A stretch of DNA of 64,000 bases from a bacterium EF100-94H03 bin56 (GTDB lineage: Bacteria; Pseudomonadota; Alphaproteobacteria; SP197). How positions within the stretch are numbered: position 1 is the stretch's first letter; every line of letters begins with the position of its first letter. The notes below the pieces were generated by a model. It worked only from the letters and a program-made list of their open reading frames with translations. It was not told the DNA's origin and searched no databases. The DNA lies in assembly GCA_002238685.1 (NCBI GenBank), contig MPMV01000006.1:62001-126000 (forward strand), written 5' to 3'. Both the position numbers and the translations under genes were made by a program. This document shows positions 27,498 to 36,615 of the stretch, in pieces.

Positions 27498-27815
27498 GTG
27501 TTTGTGGTGCACAGGAAAGGCCCCGCCTATGACCGGGCCCTGGCGCAAGAGTTCCGTCGTCGTCCCTACGGGCGCCACAGCCCGGCGCTGCAACACCTGC
27601 TCAACACGTTTCGGTTGAATGCCGGAAAACCCTCCTACGTCCTGGTATGCCGGCAGCCGGGGCGAGAATGGTTGCTGGCAACCCTGGGAGAGCACCGTGG
27701 CGATCCGATCACGATTGTGGACAACCAGGTCTTTCACACGCGCGAGGAGGCGGAGTGGATGCGCTTCCGGTTACGCTGGAAAGCGGCGACAGGTGAAGAC
27801 CCCGAAACCTACTGA
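27498..27815 (+). CDS. Dimethylformamidase-type small subunit
   Basis: About 105 residues; the frame opens at GTG 27498, and GTG 27504 or 27507 fit the TAGGGG ribosome-like site as well. The motifs RPYGRHSPALQHLLNTFR, EWLLATL and FHTREEAEWMRFRLRW parallel the small subunit of dimethylformamidase (in outline: FGYRKHSP.LQ...N.FR, a middle strand, and a C-terminal EEA helix). It directly follows large-subunit paralogue 2. Only one small subunit serves two large ones here. Assignment rests on remembered family pattern plus position. Confidence 0.72.
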   Translation: MFVVHRKGPAYDRALAQEFRRRPYGRHSPALQHLLNTFRLNAGKPSYVLVCRQPGREWLLATLGEHRGDPITIVDNQVFHTREEAEWMRFRLRWKAATGEDPETY

Positions 27816-27966
27816 CCTGAACTGCCGCGGCGAATGCCCGATCGCCAATCTGGCGTAACCGGACAGCAATTGGATATACTGGCAAGCAGAGGTGGAATAG
27901 GGTGCTCGTGGGCTTGATCGCAGGTGCCTGCGGCATATCACGACAAGGTACCGGGAGGACGAACTG

Positions 27967-28338
27967 ATGATTACGAAGCACAGGTTCAACGAAAGCGAAC
28001 TCAAGCGTGTGGTTGTGCGCGGTGGCGAGTACGTCGACTGGTTGCAGATGGCAATTCACGAGCCAAGTTGTTCCGCTGCCTTCCAGGAGTTCAGACCGGA
28101 TGAGAATCTTGGCTACTGGGTGTTCTGGTATGACCAGGTCCACTTTGCCCTCAAGGGCAGAGCCAAGTGTATCTATCGAGTGCCGCCGACTTACGACGAG
28201 GAGCACGAACTCGAGGTGGGAGAAGGCGACCTTTACCTCCTGCCCATCGGTTACCAGGCACGCTGGGAAGTAATCGGCGACGAGCCTTACCGTACGCTCT
28301 TCGTCAATATGCCCAACCCCAAATACTTCGAATTCTAG
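27967..28338 (+). CDS. Small cupin-like protein A of the amide operon
   Basis: 123 residues, single cupin-like beta-barrel. FQEFRPDENLGYWVFWYDQV, CIYRVPPTYDEEHELEV, GDLYLLPIGYQARWEVIGDE are shared with the second small cupin at 29278. Classical metal-binding His-x-His is absent, so a metal site is doubtful. It may bind a small ligand or act as an isomerase or regulator; no function can be assigned. A GGGAGG lies 5-10 bases before the ATG. Confidence 0.8.
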   Translation: MITKHRFNESELKRVVVRGGEYVDWLQMAIHEPSCSAAFQEFRPDENLGYWVFWYDQVHFALKGRAKCIYRVPPTYDEEHELEVGEGDLYLLPIGYQARWEVIGDEPYRTLFVNMPNPKYFEF

Positions 28339-28348
28339 GGAGGTACAG

Positions 28349-29125
28349 ATGGGCAAGCTCGACGGCAAGACCGCGCTTGTGACCGGCGGCAGCCGGGGAC
28401 TCGGGGCCGGCATTGCCCTGGCCTTCGCCAATGAAGGGGCCAATGTCGCCGTCAACTACGTCAAGCGCAAGGACAAGGCTGATGAAGTAGTCGCAGCGAT
28501 ACGCGCGATGGGTCGCCGCGCCATTGCCGTTGAGGCCGACTGTACGCGCGAGAACGACGTTGAACGAATGGTCGATGCGGTCCTTGGAGAGTTCGGCGAG
28601 ATTCGGATTCTGATGAACAACGCGGGCATCCTGACCCAGATGCGCTTCATCGACATGCCGCTGGCGGCCTGGGAGGAGATGATGGACTCGCACCTGCGCT
28701 CACATTTCCTGGTCACCAAGGCCTGCCTGCCCTCCATGTTGAAGCTCAGTCCTATGAACGGCGAGCGGCGCGCAGCCAAGATCATCACCATGAGTTCGGG
28801 TATCGGCCAGAAAGGCGGCGCCGGCGGCGCTACCATTGTCCATTACGTGACGGCCAAGGCCGGCATCATCGGCTTCACCAAGGCGCTGGCCGGCGAACTG
28901 GCGCCCCTCATCACGGTGAACGCCATCTCGCCTGGAACCCATCCTACCGATATCCTGGGCGACCTTACCGAGGAGTGGAAGCGCGAGAAGGAAAAGCAGT
29001 TCCTGCTCGGTTTCGGCACGGTCGAGGATGTCGCGCTGACGGCGGCGTTCATCGCCTCGCCGGATTCCGACTACTACACCGGCCAGGTGCTCATGCCCAA
29101 TGGCGGCGACGTGCTGAACGGTTGA
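28349..29125 (+). CDS. Short-chain dehydrogenase/reductase (FabG-like)
   Basis: 258 residues. NAD(P) motif VTGGSRGLGAGIA (about residues 11-23), NNAG, catalytic Ser in MSSGIGQKG and YVTAK (Tyr-x-x-x-Lys). The C-terminus NAISPGTHPTDI and GGDVLNG fit the classical SDR family. It would oxidise or reduce an alcohol/ketone group. It starts 11 bases after cupin A, with GGGAGG in front, and is followed by cupin B, so it belongs to the amide operon. Substrate unknown. Confidence 0.92.
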   Translation: MGKLDGKTALVTGGSRGLGAGIALAFANEGANVAVNYVKRKDKADEVVAAIRAMGRRAIAVEADCTRENDVERMVDAVLGEFGEIRILMNNAGILTQMRFIDMPLAAWEEMMDSHLRSHFLVTKACLPSMLKLSPMNGERRAAKIITMSSGIGQKGGAGGATIVHYVTAKAGIIGFTKALAGELAPLITVNAISPGTHPTDILGDLTEEWKREKEKQFLLGFGTVEDVALTAAFIASPDSDYYTGQVLMPNGGDVLNG

Positions 29126-29277
29126 CGATGGCGCAGGAGGCCATTTCCTGAGGTCCCGCGGCGGCGGACGTCATCTTCGTGCGGCCGTTCGGGCCAACTG
29201 TTCTTCGGCGAACCTCCGTGTGGGGCTGTCCCCGATCATCTCGGCCACCAGTATCTGCGATGAGGCGAGAGCGAACC

Positions 29278-29703
29278 ATGACCGACCATACCAAGATCCA
29301 GGTGCACCGGTACGACAGGGACCGAATGCAGCGTTTCGCTGCCTGGGCCGGCAAGACCGCACCGTGGCTCAGCGGCGACATCGATACCCCGACGTGCTAT
29401 GCTTCCTTTGAAGAATTTCGGCCGGAAGAACCGGCCGGCGACTGGTTCTACTGGTACGACGAGGTGGACTACGGCATCAGCGGGGAATGTGAGTGCATCT
29501 TCCGGTCCCCGCCAAATTTCGACGTCGAGCACCGCATGTATCTCAAGGCCGGCGATCTCTTCTTCATTCGTATCGGTACCATAGCCCGTTTCGAGGTGAT
29601 CGGTGACGAGCCGTTTGTCCACCTCATCGTCCAGATGCCCCGCCCGCCCTATACCGCCGAGGAGGGCAGGCCGTCATTCACCTCCGACAACCCTGCAGGA
29701 TGA
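29278..29703 (+). CDS. Small cupin-like protein B of the amide operon
   Basis: 141 residues from ATG 29278 (MTDHTKIQVHRYD). Clearly a sister of cupin A: FEEFRPEEPAGDWFYWYDEV, CIFRSPPNFDVEHRMYL, GDLFFIRIGTIARFEVIGDE, followed by a longer C-terminal tail. The His-x-His metal motif is again missing. Two related cupins flanking one dehydrogenase suggest a heteromeric protein or two successive steps. Function not known. Confidence 0.8.
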   Translation: MTDHTKIQVHRYDRDRMQRFAAWAGKTAPWLSGDIDTPTCYASFEEFRPEEPAGDWFYWYDEVDYGISGECECIFRSPPNFDVEHRMYLKAGDLFFIRIGTIARFEVIGDEPFVHLIVQMPRPPYTAEEGRPSFTSDNPAG

Positions 29704-30254
29704 TCCGGGTTCCAGACAGGTAGTGTTCATCGTCTTGACGCTGGACATCTGAATCCTGGACAGCCTGAGCATACAGGCGGTGCCCAGTAACGACGCGACT
29801 TGCGAGAAGACAGGCTGATGACACGGATGGTTGAGCCCATAGCGGCCTGCGATTTGTGCATGACTTCCGGTCCGGTGTGGTGGCATGGCAGATGCGGAGA
29901 GCATCAGCCGGTGCCGTGGCGAGCGGCGCGCACATTCCCGGCGCCTCTCGACAATCTCTGTTGAGCGCACCATCCAGCAAGGTCGCAACCGTCCACGCGA
30001 AATGCCGTAGTCGACGAGTTCGTTGCATGGAGACGGAGATTCTCAAGGACGGCGATTGTGTGTGGCAACGACACGGTCTCCCCGCTCTACCGTCATGTCA
30101 CGGCCGACCGGACGAGGGATGGACCAGGTCGAAATCTGCGACCCGGGAACGGAAGATGGCGTCGTGCCCTTTCATCTGTCCCTGCAACATACCGGCGTCT
30201 GTCCGGTTCGGGGTCTGCCAACCGTGTCAGGCGGGCTGGATTCGGTCAAGGGGG
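29704..30254. other. Gene-free stretch
   Basis: About 550 bases between convergent transcription units. No frame resembles a known protein, and no hairpin with a T-run was found at either operon end. Long frames here on + are antisense to the hydrolase gene or have no ribosome site. Confidence 0.45.
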
Positions 30255-31130
30255 TCAGGGTTGCGCGTGATGCAGGGCCAGGAACTCCAGGATCAGGTGC
30301 TGGACATCCGGGTGCCAGGAGAGGTGGTGCTTGGTGGCGAGGAAGTCCGGACGGCGGTAGACGATCGAGGTGCTGGAGGGGCGGCCCTTCATGAAGGCTC
30401 CACAATCACCCTTGAGGTAGATGGACTGGAACCACGGATCCCCGGCACCCAGCAACGCCAGCACGGGTTCGGTCGATGGCGCGTCCAGCCCTCGATACTC
30501 GTTCCAGCCGGCATGGCAGGTCCAGCCCTCGATGATGCGGGCGTTGACCGGTTCTCCCGTCACCGTCGCTGTCGTGGTTCCCCCCTCACTGAATCCCCAC
30601 AGAAAGATATTGTCAGGATCAACCCAGGCGAGACGCCGCGCCTGACTGATGGCCAGATTGGCCTCGGCCTGCCGCCAGCCCAGAACCGCTCGATGGAGTC
30701 CACCGATGTGACGCGCCGCATCACAGCTCCTGGGCTTGTTCTCGCGCGCGAAACTGTCCGGCATGATGACTGCGTAGCCGGCCTCGCCAAGCAATCGCGC
30801 CGCGTCGTGGCTGATGCGACCGAGTCCGGCGCAGCCGTGCAGGTAGATGACGGTGGGATGCGGGGAAAGAGTCCTCTCCAGACGCGAGTCAATGTCCTCG
30901 ATCCAGCCGCGGATCAGGCCTGACTCGTCTGGCACAATGACGAAGGCTCGCTGCCAGGTGCGCTGCAGATCCGCGTCGTCGAGCGTCGCATTGAGCGGTC
31001 CCGGCAGCACGAGGAGGAGAGCGAACACGACAACGGCTGCCATCTCCCGTGCCGCACGCACCGGATTCCAGGGCACGGGTTCCTGCAACGAAACAAGGCT
31101 GGACCTCCTTGCGGGATGGCAGCGGGTCAT
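30255..31130 (-). CDS. Exported alpha/beta hydrolase (dienelactone hydrolase-like)
   Basis: 291 residues from ATG 31130, which overlaps the stop of the ABC ATPase and has GAGGAGG upstream. A basic N-terminus is followed by a hydrophobic signal segment (MAAVVVFALLLVLPGPLNA). Motifs: oxyanion loop YLHGCAGLG, nucleophile elbow GFSEGG, acid GAGDPW and a late His in HLSWHPDVQH. It probably cleaves an ester or amide in the periplasm. As the last gene of a peptide-importer operon it may prepare or process the imported substrate. Confidence 0.82.
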   Translation of the reverse strand: MTRCHPARRSSLVSLQEPVPWNPVRAAREMAAVVVFALLLVLPGPLNATLDDADLQRTWQRAFVIVPDESGLIRGWIEDIDSRLERTLSPHPTVIYLHGCAGLGRISHDAARLLGEAGYAVIMPDSFARENKPRSCDAARHIGGLHRAVLGWRQAEANLAISQARRLAWVDPDNIFLWGFSEGGTTTATVTGEPVNARIIEGWTCHAGWNEYRGLDAPSTEPVLALLGAGDPWFQSIYLKGDCGAFMKGRPSSTSIVYRRPDFLATKHHLSWHPDVQHLILEFLALHHAQP

Positions 31131-32053
31131 GATCGGGCAACCTCCTCGGCACGATGGCAGGCAGCGTACCCATTTCCCACCAGGCGCAACTCCGGTTCCT
31201 CCGCGTGGCAGCGATCGATACTCAGGGGGCAACGCCGGGCCAGGGCGCAGCCTTCAGGCGAGAGATCTCCGGGCACGCCGTCGAGGCGAAAGTCCTCCTC
31301 GTCGCCCAACGCGCGCGAGTAGGGGTGGCAGGGTCGATCGTGAAAGCGTCGCGCCGAATCCACCTCGACAAAGCGGCCGGCATACATGACTGCGATGCGG
31401 TGTGAGACGTAACGCGTTGCCGCCAGGTCGTGGGAAATGAAGAGGGCGGCAAAGCGGTGTTCGGCCTGAAGGTCGATGATGAGATTCAGCACCTGTGTGC
31501 GCATGGAGATATCCAGTGCATTGACTGCCTCATCGAAGACAATGAAACGCGGGCGGGTGATGAGTGCGCGGGCGATGGCAATGCGCTGGCGTTGCCCACC
31601 GGATACCTCGTGCGGGAACCGCCGGGCGAAGCCTGGATCGAGACCCACCAGTTCGAGCATCCGGGCCACCCGGGCGTGGCGCTGCGGGTCCGACTTGCGA
31701 CCCTGGATGACCAGGGGCTCCGCGACCGAGTGGCCGATCTTCAGTCGGGGATTGAGCGCCCACTCCGGGTGTTGCAGCACCACGGCGCGAACGCCGGGCG
31801 GCAGACGGGATCCCGTTCCGAGAACGAGCCCCTCGAAAGTCACTTCGCCGGTGGTCGGGGTGAGGAGGCCAAGGCACAGGCGGCCGAGCGTGGTCTTTCC
31901 GGAACCCGATTCACCGACCAGCCCCACGGTCTCCCCGGAGGCGATGTCGAGATCGACGCCATCCACCGCCCGGTTCGTGTGACGATCCCAGAAGGGCCCG
32001 GTCGCATAGGTCAGGGAGATTCCACGCAAGGTCACGACGGTTTCGGAGGCCAT
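31127..32053 (-). CDS. Peptide-type ABC importer ATP-binding protein (DppF/OppF-like)
   Basis: 308 residues from ATG 32053. Walker A GESGSGKTT, signature SGGQRQRIAIARAL, Walker B FIVFDEAVNALD, H-loop ISHD, and the C-terminal oligopeptide-transporter tail with CxxRCPLSIDRC, a likely iron-sulfur ligand set. It energises the importer with the DppD-like partner. Odd: Walker B ends in Glu-Ala-Val instead of Glu-Pro-Thr/Val. ATGA overlap with the downstream hydrolase. Confidence 0.92.
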   Translation of the reverse strand: MASETVVTLRGISLTYATGPFWDRHTNRAVDGVDLDIASGETVGLVGESGSGKTTLGRLCLGLLTPTTGEVTFEGLVLGTGSRLPPGVRAVVLQHPEWALNPRLKIGHSVAEPLVIQGRKSDPQRHARVARMLELVGLDPGFARRFPHEVSGGQRQRIAIARALITRPRFIVFDEAVNALDISMRTQVLNLIIDLQAEHRFAALFISHDLAATRYVSHRIAVMYAGRFVEVDSARRFHDRPCHPYSRALGDEEDFRLDGVPGDLSPEGCALARRCPLSIDRCHAEEPELRLVGNGYAACHRAEEVARS

Positions 32054-32057
32054 CGGC

Positions 32058-33035
32058 TCACATTCCCGATGACATCCCGGAACCACGCTCCGGGGCGGTG
32101 CCATCCGCATGGTGACAGGCGGCAAGCCGACCGCCAATCGGACGAAGGGGTGGTCGTTCACTCCGGCAGCGTTCATCGGCAAACGCGCAACGCGGCGCAA
32201 AACTGCACCCGGAGGCGGGTCCGGAGAGGACCGGCGGCATCCCCGGTATCGGAGCAAGACGCTCTCCCGGTCGCGCACCATCGTGCGCCGTTGCCAGCAA
32301 CGCCCTGCTGTAGGGGTGCAACGGACGCGAGAAGACCCCGGCACTGTCTCCCAGTTCGACCACACGGCCACCGTACATGACGCCAATGATCTCGCAAACG
32401 CGCGCCACAACGGGCAATTCGTGACTCAGCAGCACCAGTGCAGATCCGGTCTCGTTCTTGAGTGCGACCAGAAGATCGAGGATCTGTGCGCGCAGTGAGG
32501 TATCCAGCGCCGCCGTGGGTTCATCGGCAACGAGAAGGCGCGGGCGCCGGGCGATGGCCATCGCGATGACCGCACGTTGGGCCATGCCGCCCGACAGTTC
32601 GTGCGGCCAGGCGCGCGCGGCCCCTTTCGGCAGGCCAACCTGCTGCAGCAGCTCCGGCACACGACCGACATCAGGCTGCCCCCCACAGGCAAGGGTGATC
32701 TGGCGGCCTATTCGCATCGTGGGATCCAGGGCAGCCATCGGACTCTGGAAGACGAATCCAAGGGACGTGCGGCGCAGGGCGCGGATACCCTCGTCGTCGA
32801 GGGCGAACACGGATCGACCATCCACTTCCAGATCCCCTGCGGCATGACGCACATTGGCGGGCAGGAGACGGCCGATGGCGAGACCCAGGGTCGACTTGCC
32901 CGAGCCGGATTCACCCACCAGGCCGAGAGAGCGGCCGGGCAACAATTCGAAGCTTGCGCCGTCAAGCGCCCGTACCACGCCACCCGGCATGGTGTAGTCG
33001 ACGGCGAGGTCGCGGGCCCTGACAATCGCGTTCAT
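32058..33035 (-). CDS. Peptide-type ABC importer ATP-binding protein (DppD/OppD-like)
   Basis: 325 residues. Walker A GESGSGKST, signature LSGGMAQRAVIAMAIA, Walker B LLVADEPTAALD, H-loop LSHE. The C-terminal tail has the oligopeptide-transporter cysteines (GCSFAPRCAFADERC). Partner of the DppF-like protein. The ATG overlaps the permease stop by 4 bases, so the whole operon is tightly coupled. Confidence 0.93.
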   Translation of the reverse strand: MNAIVRARDLAVDYTMPGGVVRALDGASFELLPGRSLGLVGESGSGKSTLGLAIGRLLPANVRHAAGDLEVDGRSVFALDDEGIRALRRTSLGFVFQSPMAALDPTMRIGRQITLACGGQPDVGRVPELLQQVGLPKGAARAWPHELSGGMAQRAVIAMAIARRPRLLVADEPTAALDTSLRAQILDLLVALKNETGSALVLLSHELPVVARVCEIIGVMYGGRVVELGDSAGVFSRPLHPYSRALLATAHDGARPGERLAPIPGMPPVLSGPASGCSFAPRCAFADERCRSERPPLRPIGGRLAACHHADGTAPERGSGMSSGM

Positions 33036-33895
33036 GTCAGGCGTCGTCCCTCGATCGGGTCCAGAGCATCACGCAGACCGTCGCCCACGAGATTGACCGA
33101 CAAAATGGCGAGTGCCAGGACGATGCCGGCGGGAAACACCAGCCACGGTGCGATGCTCATGTAGGTCGCGCCAAGCTGAAGCAGTGAACCGAGCGAGGGA
33201 TTGGGCGGCTGCGATCCCAGACCCAGGAAACTCAGCCCGCTCTCGATCAGCATGCCGATCGAGAGCGCATAGGTGAGCTGGACAATGGCAGCACCGGCAA
33301 TGTTGGGCAGCAGGTGGACCGCCATGATGCGGACCGGCGAAGCACCAGCGACCTCGGCCACCGTGACGAACTCGCGCGACGCGATGCCAAGCGCCACCGA
33401 ACGCACCGCTCGGATAAACAGCGGCAGGGTAGCGACAGTGATGACGGTGATGACAGCGAGCGTGCCCGGCCCGGCCAGCGATACCACCAGTAGTCCGAGA
33501 ATGATCGGCGGAAAGGCGAACAGGACGTCGGCAAATCGGGCGATGAGGCCATCCGTGACGCCGCGCAGATAGGCCGCCAGGATGCCGATGGAGATGCCGA
33601 TCACTCCTGTGAGGAGCACGGCTGCCCCCGACAGAAGGAAGGTCTCCAGGATTCCGCCAACGAGACGGGGGAGATGTGAACGCCCGAGTTCGTCGGTGCC
33701 CAATGGCAACGCGAGCGAGGGGGGCGAAAGCCTTGGACCGGCACCGATGGCAAGCGGATCGCCGATGGGCAGGAATGGTCCGAAAGCGCCTGCCAGCACA
33801 AGCAGCACCAGCATGATTGCGCCTGCGGCACTGAGCGGGTCGCTGCGGAGCAGTCGCCATGGGGAAGCCGCTGTTCCTTCGTGTTGTCCACTCAC
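33032..33895 (-). CDS. Peptide-type ABC importer permease (DppC/OppC-like)
   Basis: 287 residues from GTG 33895, whose GTGA overlaps the previous stop. About six membrane segments; N-terminal LLRSDPLSAAGAIMLVLLVL and GTDELGRSHLPRLVGG are typical of DppC proteins, and the EAA loop is AEVAGASPVRIMAVHLLPN. It forms the channel with the DppB-like subunit. Confidence 0.92.
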   Translation of the reverse strand: MSGQHEGTAASPWRLLRSDPLSAAGAIMLVLLVLAGAFGPFLPIGDPLAIGAGPRLSPPSLALPLGTDELGRSHLPRLVGGILETFLLSGAAVLLTGVIGISIGILAAYLRGVTDGLIARFADVLFAFPPIILGLLVVSLAGPGTLAVITVITVATLPLFIRAVRSVALGIASREFVTVAEVAGASPVRIMAVHLLPNIAGAAIVQLTYALSIGMLIESGLSFLGLGSQPPNPSLGSLLQLGATYMSIAPWLVFPAGIVLALAILSVNLVGDGLRDALDPIEGRRLT

Positions 33896-34896
33896 TGTTG
33901 TCGACGTCCCCGGATGCGAGGATCGACGAGCGCATAGGCGATGTCGACCAGCATGTTGCAGGTCACAATGACCCCGGAGAAGAGAAGGACGGCGCTCTGG
34001 GTCACTCCGTAGTCCCGGTTGAGAAGCGCATTCCAGGTATAGAGTCCGACTCCGGGAACCGTGAACAGGATCTCGACAATCACCGCGCCCCCCAACAGGA
34101 GGCTCAGATAGATGGTGGCAACCGTCATGACGGGCAGTGATGCGTTGCGCAGAACATGTCTGCGCACGATGGAAGCCGGATCGTCCCCGCGGGCCACCGC
34201 ACCCGTGATGTAACCCTCGGTCATAACAGTGAGGACCGACTCCCGCGTCGTACGCAGGATGAGCGCAATCCCGAAAACGCTCAAGGTGGAGGCGGGAAGG
34301 ATCATGGCTCGAAGGTTCGCCAGGGGATCCTCGAAGAAGGGCACGTAACCACCCACGGTAAGACCCAGTGACCACACCGAGAAGATGTAAACGAGGGCGA
34401 CGCCGAGAACGAAGTCCGGTGTGCTTGCGCCGAGCGCACCCACCAGACGACCGCAGGTTCTCACGCTCGTTGAACTGTCCGCCAGTCCCGCCGCGACCCC
34501 GAGGGGCAGCCCGACGCAAAGAGCGGTGATGACGGCCATCGCCGTGAGCTGCACAGTTGCCCCGAGGCGGCGCAGGATTTCGTCCGCGATCGGAATCCGG
34601 GTGATCATCGAGATGCCGAAGTCTCCATGGAGAACCGCCACGAGCCACGAGAGGAACTGTTCAGGCAGGGACCGGTCGAGGCCGAATTGCTCGGTGATGA
34701 CGGCCCGTGCCTCTTCGGTCTGGATTGGTCCGAGAATGATCATCTCGAAGCCGCCCGGGAGCATGCGCATTGCGACGAAGACGATCAGCGACACGCTCAG
34801 CATTGTCAGCAGGGCCATGCCCATCCGGGCGGCGATGTGGAGCAGCAGGCGCAACTCTCTACTCTCCGATGGCCAGGGCAGGCCCGGCACTCTCAA
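33892..34896 (-). CDS. Peptide-type ABC importer permease (DppB/OppB-like)
   Basis: Up to 334 residues. The first frame codon is TTG at 34896; TTG 34854 with GGAGAG in front is a plausible shorter start, giving a normal DppB N-terminus. Motifs are FVAMRMLPGG, FGLDRSLPEQFLSWL, GDFGIS and the EAA loop GDDPASIVRRHVLRNASLPV. About six membrane segments. Pairs with the DppC-like subunit. Confidence 0.9.
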   Translation of the reverse strand: MRVPGLPWPSESRELRLLLHIAARMGMALLTMLSVSLIVFVAMRMLPGGFEMIILGPIQTEEARAVITEQFGLDRSLPEQFLSWLVAVLHGDFGISMITRIPIADEILRRLGATVQLTAMAVITALCVGLPLGVAAGLADSSTSVRTCGRLVGALGASTPDFVLGVALVYIFSVWSLGLTVGGYVPFFEDPLANLRAMILPASTLSVFGIALILRTTRESVLTVMTEGYITGAVARGDDPASIVRRHVLRNASLPVMTVATIYLSLLLGGAVIVEILFTVPGVGLYTWNALLNRDYGVTQSAVLLFSGVIVTCNMLVDIAYALVDPRIRGRRQQ

Positions 34897-34987
34897 GGGG
34901 ATTCATTGCGCCGGCGTCGCCGATTCGACGTCCGAACCAGGTAGAAAGCGAGAAACCAGGGGCGTCCCGCGCTCAAGGCTGGACCGA

Positions 34988-36550
34988 TCAGTCGAGGCGC
35001 GAGAACTCCTCGGCATACTTGAGATTGTCGAAGGTGCTCTCGTTGCGGCCGATGCGCGCCTCTATCAGATCAGAACGCAAGGCGACGTAATCCGGCTTGT
35101 TGACGAGTGCCAGCACATTGGAGTTCTCGTTGATGACACTGCACACTTCGGCGAGCGCATCGTTTCGCTCTTCTCCCTCGGGCAGCATGCGCGTCCTTGC
35201 CACCAGCGCATCGAGACGATCGTCCGTGATGGTGTAGCCGTGGGCCCAGCCCGCCGCACCGGCTTGGGTCCACCAGAAGAGCACGATGGCAGGATCGGTG
35301 TAACCGGCGAACCAGGACACCGCGAGGTCGAAATCGGTATCCTCGGCGAACACCCGGGCGTACCACTCGGCAGCTGGAATCTGCTCCACAAACGCATCGA
35401 AACCCGCCTCATTGAGGTTCGCCTGCACGACCTGGGCGATCAGCGGATAGATCATCAGGGTCGAGGACCCGATAACGCCGACCCTGGCTCCGGTTGCGCC
35501 TGCTTCCTCGAGAAGAGCCCGCGCCTTCGCGAGACGCTCGTCGCGCGGCATGACGTAGAAGGGGTCATCACGGCAAGCCTCGTAACCGAGTCCCGCCGGA
35601 ACCGGATAGTCAACGATGGCTTGACCGCCGAACACGATGTTGGAGATGGCCTCGCGATCGAGCGCGTAATGGGCAGCCTGACGCACTCGCAGATCGGTGA
35701 AGGGAGAACCCTCTTCGATGGCGCTGACGTCAAGGCGGAAGTAGTTGGTCGTATTCTGCACCACGACCTCGACTCCGGGCACATCGGCAAGCAGCAGGGG
35801 CGTATCGGGGTTGGCGAACGTGGCGATGTCGACACGGCCGTCGCGCAGTGCAGCAATACGGGCGCTGTCGTCAGGCAGGATGCGAATGACAAGTTCGTCA
35901 ATCAGGGGATGACCGGCACGGTGATAGTGCGGATTGCGTGTCAGTGTCCATGACTCGTCCTGCAGGTGTTCGGCCACCATGAAGGGCCCGGAACCCAGGA
36001 TATCGACGGCAGGATCGAAGGTGCCGGCCTCGAACTCCGTCATCGGCAGGATGGAATAGGGAGTGAGCGGCAGGACCTTGAGAAACACCGGGTTCGGTAG
36101 GGCAAGATCAAAGCGAACAGTGTGGTCGTCTTCCGCTTCGATCGCCTCGAATTCACCGAGCTGCTTGCCCCAAACACCGCCCGACTCGGGATTGGTCAGG
36201 CGCTGGAAATTGGCGACCACGTCGTGCGAGGTGACAGCACGACCGTTGGAGAAGGTGGCGTCTGGATTCAGGTGAAAGCGATAGGAGGTAGCAGAGACCT
36301 CTTCCCAGGACAGGGCGAGGCCGGGGGCGAGGCCGAAATCGTCGTCGGTGCTCAGAAGCTGATCGTAGACGAGGTGAAAGAAGCTCCAGGACGCACCGTC
36401 TCCGGACACATGGGGATCGAAGGAGATGACCTCGGTCGGTTTTCCCCAGGCGATGCTGCCGCCGGAACCGGCCTGAGCAGCACCCACGAGAACAAGGCTG
36501 CCGGTGACAAGGGTCGCCGCAATCAGGTTCACAAAGCGCCAGATAGCCAT
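34988..36550 (-). CDS. Peptide-type ABC importer solute-binding protein (SBP family 5)
   Basis: 520 residues from ATG 36550 with a clear signal peptide (MAIWRFVNLIAATLVTGSLV...AAQA). The family-5 fold is shown by SFDPHVSGDGASWSFFHLVY, LAPGLALSWEE, SYRFHLNPDATFSNGRAVTS and the later RQAAHYALDREAI. It binds a peptide or other cationic/amide solute outside the membrane for the DppBCDF-like machinery. The upstream amidase suggests an amide-type substrate, but the pocket cannot be read. Confidence 0.93.
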   Translation of the reverse strand: MAIWRFVNLIAATLVTGSLVLVGAAQAGSGGSIAWGKPTEVISFDPHVSGDGASWSFFHLVYDQLLSTDDDFGLAPGLALSWEEVSATSYRFHLNPDATFSNGRAVTSHDVVANFQRLTNPESGGVWGKQLGEFEAIEAEDDHTVRFDLALPNPVFLKVLPLTPYSILPMTEFEAGTFDPAVDILGSGPFMVAEHLQDESWTLTRNPHYHRAGHPLIDELVIRILPDDSARIAALRDGRVDIATFANPDTPLLLADVPGVEVVVQNTTNYFRLDVSAIEEGSPFTDLRVRQAAHYALDREAISNIVFGGQAIVDYPVPAGLGYEACRDDPFYVMPRDERLAKARALLEEAGATGARVGVIGSSTLMIYPLIAQVVQANLNEAGFDAFVEQIPAAEWYARVFAEDTDFDLAVSWFAGYTDPAIVLFWWTQAGAAGWAHGYTITDDRLDALVARTRMLPEGEERNDALAEVCSVINENSNVLALVNKPDYVALRSDLIEARIGRNESTFDNLKYAEEFSRLD

Positions 36551-36615
36551 GACAGTGACACCTCGACGGTCGCTGAATTCAAGCGTGACACGCTCCACCA
36601 AGTGCGTCAACGCGT

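Noticed and set aside
29856..30923. Long + strand open frame across the gap and the hydrolase gene
   Set aside because: No ribosome site and no family motif; it is largely the antisense of the alpha/beta hydrolase.
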